DNA of 64,000 nt from Limnohabitans kasalickyi (GTDB lineage: Bacteria; Pseudomonadota; Gammaproteobacteria; Burkholderiales; Burkholderiaceae_C). The position numbers were made by a program, and so were the translations under genes. The stretch lies in assembly GCA_965234325.1 (NCBI GenBank), contig OZ248407.1, positions 1,674,001 through 1,738,000 on the forward strand, read 5' to 3'. The notes beneath the pieces were generated by a model, which had not been told where the DNA came from, did not search any database, and saw only the letters and a program-made list of their open reading frames with translations. Of this stretch, positions 8,562 to 15,405 are shown in pieces. How positions within the stretch are numbered: position 1 is the stretch's first letter; the number at the start of each line of letters is the position of its first letter.

Positions 8562-11213
8562 TCACAAGCGTTCAGTCACCCAAGCTTGCACACTGGCCAA
8601 AGCCTTGGGCAAGGCTGCAGCGTCAGTGCCACCCGCCATCGCCATGTCGGGCTTGCCGCCACCTTTGCCGCCGACTTGCTGGGCCACAAAGTTGGCCAAC
8701 TCGCCAGCTTTGACTTTGCCCACGTTGTCAGCGGTGACACCTGCAGCGATGTTCACCTTCTCGCCATCAACAGCCGCCAACACGATGACGGCCGACTTCA
8801 TCTTGTCTTTGAGCTTGTCCATGGTGTCGCGCAAAGTTTTGGCGTCTGCGCCGTCGAGCTTGACCACCAAAAGCTTGGTGCCTTTGATGTCCACCGCCTG
8901 CGTCAGCAGCTCATCGCTTTGCGCGGAAGCCACTTTGCCTTTGAGGGCCGACACTTCTTTTTCGAGGGTTTTGATTTGCTCCAACACTTGCGCCAAACGT
9001 GCGTTGAGTTCGGTGGGTGGCGCTTTGAGCGCACCAGCGGCTTGCGCCACAGAGTCTTCAAGGGACTGCAAATAAGCCAGCGCATTGGCGCCTGTGACGG
9101 CTTCAATGCGGCGTACACCAGCGGCCACACCGCTCTCGCCCACCACTTTGAACAAGCCGATGTCGCCCGTGGCTTTGACGTGTGTGCCACCGCACAGCTC
9201 ACGGCTAGAACCAATGTCGAGCACGCGCACGGTCTCACCGTACTTCTCGCCAAACAACATCATGGCGCCAGTTTTCTGAGCGGACTCGATATCCATCACA
9301 CGCGCTTGTGCTGCAGCGTTGGCCAAAATTTCGGCGTTGACCTTGGCTTCAATCTCCCGAATCTGCGCATCGGTGACGGGTGCGTTGTGCGCAAAGTCAA
9401 AACGGGTGCGCTCGGCATTCACCAAGCTGCCTTTTTGTTGCACGTGGTCGCCCAACACTTCACGCAAGGCTTTGTGCATCAAGTGGGTGGCAGAGTGGTT
9501 GCGCACGGTAGCTGCGCGCACTTGTGTGTTGACCTGTGCGTCGACGTGGTCGCCTACGGCCAACGTGCCTTGGGTCAAAGTGCCGTGGTGGCCAAACACA
9601 TCGGCCTTGATTTTCAAGGTGTCTTCCACCGCAAAGCTGGCTGAACCACTGACCAACACGCCAGCATCGCCCACTTGGCCGCCGCTCTCGGCGTAGAAGG
9701 GGGTCGTGTCCAACACCACCACGCCCGTTTGGCCGTGCTTGAGTTCGGCCACGGCGTTGCCGTCTAAGTACACAGCCACCACTTTGGACGTGGCTTTGAG
9801 GTCGTCATAGCCCACAAACGTGTTGCCAGCGCCGGTGTAGTCCAAGGCCTTGTCCATTTTGAACTTGCCGGCGGCGCGGGCTTGGGATTTTTGTTTTTCC
9901 ATCGCGGCGGCAAAGCCTGCTTCATCCACGCTCAAACCACGCTCGCGGCACACGTCGGCCGACAAGTCGAGTGGGAAGCCATAGGTGTCGTGCAGCTTGA
10001 AGGCCACATCGCCCGGCAATACTTTCACGCCGCCTTCCAAAGCGGCATCCAAAATTTGCATGCCCACGCCAAGGGTTTCAAAGAAGCGTTCTTCTTCAGC
10101 TTTCAACACCGATGCAATGCGCTCAGCTTGACTGGCCATGTTGGGGTAGGCGTCACCCATGAGTTTGACCAAGTCAGGCACGAGCTTGTGGAAGAACGGT
10201 TTTTTCTGGCCCAACAAATACCCGTGGCGAATGGCGCGGCGGATGATGCGGCGTTGCACATAGCCACGGCCTTCGTTGCTGGGCACCACGCCGTCGCTGA
10301 CCAAGAAAGAGGTGGCGCGGATGTGGTCGGCAATCACACGCAAGCTCTTGTGACCCAGATCAGTGCAACCGGTTTCGCGCGACGCGGCTTTGATGAGCGC
10401 ATCAAAAATGTCGATTTCGTAGTTGCTGTGCACGTGTTGCAAGATGGCCGCCAAGCGCTCGAGGCCCATGCCCGTGTCCACGCAAGGCGCGGGCAGTGGT
10501 GTCACGGCGCCTGTGTCGTCCATGTTGAACTGCATGAACACGTTGTTCCAAATCTCAATAAAGCGGTCACCGTCTTCATCGGGACTACCGGGCGGGCCGC
10601 CGGGAATGTGGTCGCCGTGGTCGTAGAAGATTTCAGAACAAGGACCGCAAGGGCCGGTGTCGGCCATCATCCAAAAGTTGTCGCTCTTGTAACGGCCACC
10701 TTTGTTGTCGCCAATTCGGATGATGCGGGTTTCTTGCACGATGCGCTCAGGCGTCCAGCCGGCCTTGACAAAGATACCGTGCCAAATGTCATACGCCTCG
10801 TCATCTTCCATGTACACAGTGGCATACAGCTTGTCGGCGGGCAGTTTGTAAACCTCGGTCAACAACTCCCAAGCCCACTGCAACGATTCGCGTTTGAAGT
10901 AGTCGCCAAACGACCAGTTGCCCAGCATTTCGAAGAAGGTGTGGTGGCGGGCGGTGTAGCCCACGTTTTCCAGGTCGTTGTGTTTGCCACCGGCGCGCAA
11001 GCAAGCTTGCACCGAGGCGGCGCGCACGTAAGAGCGCTTGTCTTCGCCCAAAAACACGTCTTTGAACTGGACCATGCCCGAGTTGGTGAACATCAAGGTG
11101 GGGTCATTGCCCGGCACCAGGGGGCTAGAGGCCACCACGGTGTGGCCTTTGGACTCGAAGAAGTCCAAGAACGTTTTGCGGATGTCGGCGACGGTGAATT
11201 GCGGTTTAGTCAT
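8562..11213 (-). CDS. alaS: alanyl-tRNA synthetase
   Basis: The 883-residue enzyme charges tRNA(Ala). It has the class II catalytic core at the N-terminus ('FLDFFESKGHTVVASSPLVP', 'GNDPTLMFTNSGM'). The editing domain carries the zinc motifs HSATH and CGGTH in the last third, and the C-terminal DHHA1/C-Ala domain has a coiled coil ('QVLEQIKTLEKEVSALKGK'). Length matches the family (about 875). The ATG start is at 11213. An intrinsic terminator follows its stop at once. It is divergent from the gabD-type gene. Confidence 0.98.
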   Translation of the reverse strand: MTKPQFTVADIRKTFLDFFESKGHTVVASSPLVPGNDPTLMFTNSGMVQFKDVFLGEDKRSYVRAASVQACLRAGGKHNDLENVGYTARHHTFFEMLGNWSFGDYFKRESLQWAWELLTEVYKLPADKLYATVYMEDDEAYDIWHGIFVKAGWTPERIVQETRIIRIGDNKGGRYKSDNFWMMADTGPCGPCSEIFYDHGDHIPGGPPGSPDEDGDRFIEIWNNVFMQFNMDDTGAVTPLPAPCVDTGMGLERLAAILQHVHSNYEIDIFDALIKAASRETGCTDLGHKSLRVIADHIRATSFLVSDGVVPSNEGRGYVQRRIIRRAIRHGYLLGQKKPFFHKLVPDLVKLMGDAYPNMASQAERIASVLKAEEERFFETLGVGMQILDAALEGGVKVLPGDVAFKLHDTYGFPLDLSADVCRERGLSVDEAGFAAAMEKQKSQARAAGKFKMDKALDYTGAGNTFVGYDDLKATSKVVAVYLDGNAVAELKHGQTGVVVLDTTPFYAESGGQVGDAGVLVSGSASFAVEDTLKIKADVFGHHGTLTQGTLAVGDHVDAQVNTQVRAATVRNHSATHLMHKALREVLGDHVQQKGSLVNAERTRFDFAHNAPVTDAQIREIEAKVNAEILANAAAQARVMDIESAQKTGAMMLFGEKYGETVRVLDIGSSRELCGGTHVKATGDIGLFKVVGESGVAAGVRRIEAVTGANALAYLQSLEDSVAQAAGALKAPPTELNARLAQVLEQIKTLEKEVSALKGKVASAQSDELLTQAVDIKGTKLLVVKLDGADAKTLRDTMDKLKDKMKSAVIVLAAVDGEKVNIAAGVTADNVGKVKAGELANFVAQQVGGKGGGKPDMAMAGGTDAAALPKALASVQAWVTERL

Positions 11214-11301
11214 CCTGAAATTATAAGTTTGGGTGTCACCCCAGGGTCATTCAGGCTACCGACCCAGCGGTATGCTCGGTGCATTGAATTTGGAGACCCA
11301 C

Positions 11302-12780
11302 ATGGACATGAAAACAGCGCCCCTTTCTTTGCTCAACGACCCCACCTTGCTCAAGACCGACGCCTTGATCAATGGTCATTGGATACAAGGCGCCAGCCGC
11401 TTCGATGTGCTTGACCCCGCGACGGGGAAAAAACTGGCCGATGTGGCCAACCTTGGCCCCCAAGATGCCGAAGCGGCCATCCATGCTGCCAACGCGGCAT
11501 GGCCAGCATGGCGCAACAAAACTGGCAAAGAGCGCAGCATTTTGTTGCGCAAGTGGTACGACCTGTTGATGGCCAACCAAGAAGACTTGGGCCGCATCAT
11601 GACCGCCGAGCAAGGCAAACCCTTTGCCGAAGCCAAGGGCGAAGTGGCTTACGGCGCAAGTTTTGTGGAATGGTTTGCGGAAGAAGCCAAGCGCGTGAAC
11701 GGCGAAACCTTGCCCCAGTTCGACAACAACCGCCGCTTGATGGTCTTGAAGCAGCCCATTGGCGTGTGCGCCGCCATCACACCATGGAACTTCCCGCTGG
11801 CCATGATCACCCGCAAAGTAGCGCCTGCACTGGCTGCAGGCTGCCCCGTGATCATCAAACCCGCCGAACTCACCCCGCTCACGGCCTTGGCCGCTGCTGA
11901 ATTGGCCATTCGCGCAGGCATCCCGGCCGGTGTGTTGAACATCCTCACCGCCGACAGCGACAACAGCATTGCCGTGGGCAAAGTGTTTTGTGCCCACGAC
12001 GTGGTGCGCCACATCAGCTTCACGGGCTCCACCGAAGTGGGCCGTATCTTGATGGCCCAGTCGGCACCCAGCATCAAGAAGCTGGCCTTAGAACTGGGTG
12101 GCAATGCCCCCTTCATTGTGTTTGACGACGCCGACATCGACAGCGCCGTCGAAGGTGCGATGGCGAGCAAATACCGCAACGCGGGCCAAACTTGCGTCTG
12201 CGCCAACCGTATTTACGTGCAAGACGCGGTGTACGACGAGTTTGTGCAAAAGTTCGCTGCCAAGGTCAAAGCACTCAAGGTGGGCAACGGCTTTGAAGAC
12301 GGCGTGATGCAAGGCCCACTGATCGAAGATGCGGCCGTCGAAAAAGTCGAGCGCCATGTGCAGGACGCGCTCGCCAAAGGTGGCAAGCTGATCACGGGCG
12401 GCCACAAGTTGGACGGCCAGTTCTTTGAACCTACGGTTATCTCCGAAGCCCGCGCCGACATGCTCTGCGCCCGTGAAGAAACCTTTGGCCCTTTTGCACC
12501 TGTATTCCGCTTCCACAACGACCAAGAAGCCATCGATGCCGCTAACAACACCGAGTTTGGTTTGGCCAGTTATTTCTACAGCCGCGACGTCGGCCGCATT
12601 TACCGCGTGAGCGAAGCGCTGGAGTACGGCATGGTGGGCATCAACGTTGGAGTGATTGCCACCGAGCATGTGCCATTTGGTGGTGTCAAACAGTCTGGAT
12701 TGGGACGCGAGGGCTCCAGCCATGGCATGGATGAGTACTTAGAGATGAAGTATTTGTGTATCGGTGATATTCAAAAATAA
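11302..12780 (+). CDS. gabD: NAD(P)-dependent succinate-semialdehyde dehydrogenase
   Basis: This 492-residue aldehyde dehydrogenase has the catalytic Cys at residue 298 (GQTCVCANR) and the general-base Glu in 'LELGGNAP'. Overall similarity is closest to GabD-type succinate-semialdehyde/glutarate-semialdehyde dehydrogenases, as shown by 'MTAEQGKPFAEAKGEV' and 'PFGGVKQSGLGREGS'. It would oxidise succinate semialdehyde to succinate. The ATG at 11302 has GGAG six bases upstream and is preferred over upstream GTG or ATG codons. No GABA transaminase is adjacent, so the physiological source of substrate is open; glutarate semialdehyde is an alternative. Confidence 0.88.
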   Translation: MDMKTAPLSLLNDPTLLKTDALINGHWIQGASRFDVLDPATGKKLADVANLGPQDAEAAIHAANAAWPAWRNKTGKERSILLRKWYDLLMANQEDLGRIMTAEQGKPFAEAKGEVAYGASFVEWFAEEAKRVNGETLPQFDNNRRLMVLKQPIGVCAAITPWNFPLAMITRKVAPALAAGCPVIIKPAELTPLTALAAAELAIRAGIPAGVLNILTADSDNSIAVGKVFCAHDVVRHISFTGSTEVGRILMAQSAPSIKKLALELGGNAPFIVFDDADIDSAVEGAMASKYRNAGQTCVCANRIYVQDAVYDEFVQKFAAKVKALKVGNGFEDGVMQGPLIEDAAVEKVERHVQDALAKGGKLITGGHKLDGQFFEPTVISEARADMLCAREETFGPFAPVFRFHNDQEAIDAANNTEFGLASYFYSRDVGRIYRVSEALEYGMVGINVGVIATEHVPFGGVKQSGLGREGSSHGMDEYLEMKYLCIGDIQK

Positions 12781-12891
12781 CAACAAACTTAACAGCCACC
12801 CTTGATTTCGAGGGTTTGGCATCAATTTATGGAATCAATGTATACAATTCACATCAATAGATTTACTTAGGCAAGCGAGGGCGAACACATC

Positions 12892-13233
12892 ATGAAAACC
12901 AAACAAATTTACCTACGTTTTCTCAACCTCATCCACGCGTTGGAAGGGGAAGCGCTCGCCCCTGCTATGGATCTTGATGCGAAAAAGTTACTCGAAATGA
13001 TTGCAGTACGTCATGAGCAGGAAAAACCGTTGACCGTGACTGAAGCTATGGCGCTTGGCAGCATCGCCTCACCTGCCACCATCCACCGCAAACTCGATCA
13101 ATTGCGCGAACTCGGCATGATTGACACGGTGTTTGAAGGCAAGAACCGCCGTACCAAATATTTGGTGCCAACCCAAGCATCACACGACTACTTCGAAAGC
13201 ATCGGCAAGGCCATGCAAGCCGCACTGGCCTGA
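12892..13233 (+). CDS. small winged-helix (MarR-like) transcriptional regulator
   Basis: The 113-residue protein is little more than one winged helix-turn-helix. 'LTVTEAMALGSIASPATIHRKLDQLRELGMI' is a typical MarR recognition region, followed by a short wing (GKNRRTKYLVPT). Effector and targets are unknown. The 111-base region upstream is AT-rich and contains TGTATACA, an 8-base palindrome (12839-12846) that could be an autoregulatory operator or overlap the -10 element. tRNA-Gly begins 18 bases after its stop. Confidence 0.72.
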   Translation: MKTKQIYLRFLNLIHALEGEALAPAMDLDAKKLLEMIAVRHEQEKPLTVTEAMALGSIASPATIHRKLDQLRELGMIDTVFEGKNRRTKYLVPTQASHDYFESIGKAMQAALA

Positions 13234-13251
13234 ACGGTCTGACACTCACAA

Positions 13252-13325
13252 GCGGGTGTCGTTCAATGGTAGGACTCTTGCTTCCCAAGCAAATAACGTG
13301 GGTTCGATTCCCATCACCCGCTCCA
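13252..13325 (+). tRNA. tRNA-Gly (anticodon CCC)
   Basis: A complete cloverleaf can be folded. The acceptor stem is GCGGGTG/CACCCGC, the D stem GTTC/GGAC and the anticodon loop TTCCCAA (anticodon CCC), closed by CTTGC/GCAAA with its first pair mismatched. The T stem is GTGGG/CCCAT with loop TTCGATT, then discriminator T and an encoded CCA. It reads GGG codons. An intrinsic terminator follows 9 bases later. No separate promoter fits in the 18-base gap before it, so it may be read through from the regulator gene upstream. Confidence 0.97.
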
Positions 13326-13334
13326 AGTAAAAAA

Positions 13335-13357
13335 GCCGCTCACTGAGCGGCTTTTTT
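13335..13357. terminator. bidirectional intrinsic terminator between tRNA-Gly and scoB
   Basis: GCCGCT and AGCGGC pair around a 5-base loop. The stem is flanked by six A residues on the left and TTTTTT on the right, so it can end transcription of the tRNA on the plus strand and of scoAB on the minus strand. Confidence 0.9.
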
Positions 13358-13374
13358 GTGGCTGACGCACTAAG

Positions 13375-14013
13375 TTAAATGAGCGCCACGCCTGTCTTGC
13401 TCTGCAAGAACTCACGCGTCACACCGGGTGCCAACTCAATCACCTTCAGGCCTTCGGGCACCACGTCCATCACGGCCAAGTCCGTGATGATGCGGTCCAC
13501 CACGCCGACGCCAGTCAAAGGCAAGGTGCATTCTTTCAAGATTTTCAAATCTTCGGTACCGTCTTTTTTCTTGGCAACATGCTCCATCAAAATGATCACG
13601 CGCTTGACGCCTGCGACCAAGTCCATCGCGCCGCCCATGCCCTTGACCATCTTGCCGGGGATCATCCAGTTGGCCAGATCGCCCTTTTCGCTCACCTGCA
13701 TGGCACCCAAAATAGACAGGTTGATCTTGCCGCCACGGATCATGGCAAACGACTGCTCGCTGCCAAAAATTGACGAGCCTTTGATGGTCGTCACGGTTTG
13801 CTTGCCGGCGTTGATCAGGTCGGCATCGACTTCGTCTTCATTCGGGAAGGGGCCGATGCCCAACATGCCGTTCTCACTTTGCAACCAGACTTCCTTGTCG
13901 GCGGGCACGAAGTTGGCCACCAACGTGGGGATACCGATGCCCAGGTTCACGTAGAAACCGTCTTCCAGTTCGTGGGCCGCACGGGCGGCCATTTGGTCTT
14001 GACTCCAGCTCAT
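13375..14013 (-). CDS. scoB: 3-oxoacid (succinyl-CoA) CoA-transferase subunit B
   Basis: The 212-residue beta subunit of a class I CoA transferase carries the catalytic glutamate in 'SENGMLGIGP'. The glycine-rich 'GFYVNLGIGIPTLV' lies near the N-terminus. Together with subunit A it moves CoA from succinyl-CoA to acetoacetate, allowing use of ketone bodies or PHB-derived acetoacetate. An ATG at 14013 is chosen, one base after the subunit A stop, which implies translational coupling. 3-oxoadipate CoA-transferase (PcaJ) is a close relative, but no other protocatechuate-pathway genes adjoin. Confidence 0.9.
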   Translation of the reverse strand: MSWSQDQMAARAAHELEDGFYVNLGIGIPTLVANFVPADKEVWLQSENGMLGIGPFPNEDEVDADLINAGKQTVTTIKGSSIFGSEQSFAMIRGGKINLSILGAMQVSEKGDLANWMIPGKMVKGMGGAMDLVAGVKRVIILMEHVAKKKDGTEDLKILKECTLPLTGVGVVDRIITDLAVMDVVPEGLKVIELAPGVTREFLQSKTGVALI

Positions 14014-14014
14014 A

Positions 14015-14722
14015 TCAAACTCCAGCCTTTTCAGTGATGGTGCGCTTTTCAATGCGCTTTTCGGGGGACGCATTCAGCACAATGCGGTGCACATAAATGC
14101 CGGGCAGATGCACGCTGTCGGGGTGCATGTCACCGGTCTCGACGATCTCTTCGACCTCGACCACGCAGATCTTGCCGGCCATCGCCACAGCCGGGTTGAA
14201 GTTGCGTGAGGTGTAGCGGAACTGCAGATTGCCAGACTTGTCAGCGCGGTGCGCTTTGACAAATGACACATCGGGCACCAAAGAGCGCTCCATCACATAC
14301 ATCTCGCCGTCGAACTCACGCAGCTCTTTGCCTTCGGCCACCAAAGTGCCCACACCCGTCTTGGTGAAGAAGGCCGGAATGCCTGCACCACCCGCACGCA
14401 GCTTCTCGGCCAGAGTACCTTGCGGGGTGAACTCCAGCGCCAGCTCGCCCGCCAAGTACTGGCGTTCGAACTCTTTGTTCTCACCCACGTAAGAAGAAAT
14501 CATCTTCTTGATTTGGCGGGTCTGCAGCAGCAAACCCAGGCCAAAGTCATCGACGCCCGCATTGTTAGAAATGGCAGTCAGGTTTTGCACACCGCTGTCG
14601 CGCAGGGCTGCAATCAGGGCTTCAGGGATGCCGCACAGGCCAAAACCGCCCACGCCAATGAGTTGCCCGTCAGCCACGATGCCCTTCAAGGCCTCGGCTG
14701 CGGAAGGATAAATCTTGTTCAC
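14015..14722 (-). CDS. scoA: 3-oxoacid (succinyl-CoA) CoA-transferase subunit A
   Basis: The 235-residue alpha subunit has the signature 'GVGGFGLCGIPEALI' and 'NNAGVDDFGLGLLL' typical of SCOT-type enzymes. The start is taken as GTG at 14722 (protein beginning VNKIYPSAAEAL), with GGAG seven bases upstream. A TTG at 14734 is possible but worse placed. It forms an operon with scoB. Upstream lies a strong palindrome and a divergent PAS-LuxR regulator, which probably controls the operon. Confidence 0.9.
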   Translation of the reverse strand: MNKIYPSAAEALKGIVADGQLIGVGGFGLCGIPEALIAALRDSGVQNLTAISNNAGVDDFGLGLLLQTRQIKKMISSYVGENKEFERQYLAGELALEFTPQGTLAEKLRAGGAGIPAFFTKTGVGTLVAEGKELREFDGEMYVMERSLVPDVSFVKAHRADKSGNLQFRYTSRNFNPAVAMAGKICVVEVEEIVETGDMHPDSVHLPGIYVHRIVLNASPEKRIEKRTITEKAGV

Positions 14723-14757
14723 GCCAATCTCCAAATAGAGGATGAAAACGCCACGAT

Positions 14758-14779
14758 ACTACGTATTCAAATACGTAGT
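14758..14779. promoter_or_regulatory. 9+9 bp palindromic operator between scoA and the PAS-LuxR gene
   Basis: ACTACGTAT and ATACGTAGT are perfect inverted repeats around the 4-base spacer TCAA. The site lies 36 bases upstream of the scoA GTG and 56 bases upstream of the regulator ATG. It is probably the binding site of the adjacent LuxR-type protein. A terminator role is less likely because no transcript should end here. Confidence 0.6.
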
Positions 14780-14834
14780 TTTTCGTAATGGTCAGTCCGT
14801 ACACAGACCGGCAGACATTGTCACAGGATTGCGC

Positions 14835-15401
14835 ATGAGCACAGCCCAGAAAATAGATTACCGCCTCGCCTTTGACTTGGCCCCCATCGGCATGGTCCTC
14901 TCAAGCAACCGCACCATGGTCGATTGCAACCAGCGGGTGTGTGAAATGTTTGGCACATCCCGCGAACAGCTGATCGGCCAGAGCTTCCAGTTGCTCTACC
15001 CCAGCGCCGACGAGTACGAGCGCACCGGCCAACGCATCGCCCCCATCTTGAACACCAAAGGCGTGTACGCCGACGACCGCGTGATGAAACGCGTAGACGG
15101 CCGATTCAAGGGCGAAACCTTCTGGTGCCATGTGACTGGACGAGCCCTGAACCGCGATGCCCCGCACGAGGCGGGCATCTGGACCTTTGAAGACCTGTCG
15201 GCCCGCAAACCCGTCAAGGCCGAACTCACCGCCCGCGAACGCGAGGTGGCTGCCCACCTGATGGACGGCATGACCAGCAAAGAAATCGGCAAAGCACTGA
15301 ACATCAGCCACCGCACAGTAGAAATCTACCGCGTCAAGCTCATGCGCAAATACCAGGCTTCAGGGGCTGCAGACTTGATTCAGAAGTTGATGCGGGGTTA
15401 A
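14835..15401 (+). CDS. PAS domain-containing LuxR family regulator
   Basis: The 188-residue protein has an N-terminal PAS fold at about residues 8-120 ('LAFDLAPIGMVLSSNRTMVDCNQRV' onwards) and a C-terminal LuxR helix-turn-helix at about residues 122-186 (LTAREREVAAHL...SHRTVEIYRVKLMRK). It lacks a receiver domain, so it presumably senses a small molecule through PAS. The ATG at 14835 is preferred. An ATG at 14742 would place the palindromic operator inside the coding region. The product probably regulates scoAB. It converges on the acyl-CoA dehydrogenase gene with a 4-base gap. Confidence 0.87.
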   Translation: MSTAQKIDYRLAFDLAPIGMVLSSNRTMVDCNQRVCEMFGTSREQLIGQSFQLLYPSADEYERTGQRIAPILNTKGVYADDRVMKRVDGRFKGETFWCHVTGRALNRDAPHEAGIWTFEDLSARKPVKAELTAREREVAAHLMDGMTSKEIGKALNISHRTVEIYRVKLMRKYQASGAADLIQKLMRG

Positions 15402-15405
15402 CAGG

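Noticed and set aside
8424..9644. Plus-strand frame of about 400 codons opposite alaS
   Set aside because: It lies entirely antisense to the well-supported alaS and TlpA-like genes, is rich in His/Arg and has no recognisable domain: a shadow of GC-rich codon bias.
9882..11414. Plus-strand frame of about 510 codons covering the alaS start region
   Set aside because: It is antisense to the conserved alaS core and runs over the gabD promoter; no domain, no ribosome site.
13375..14722. Assignment as pcaIJ (3-oxoadipate CoA-transferase) because a PcaC-like gene is also in the window
   Set aside because: The PcaC-like gene is over 3.7 kb away in a different unit, no other pca gene is present, and the subunit sequences look SCOT-type.
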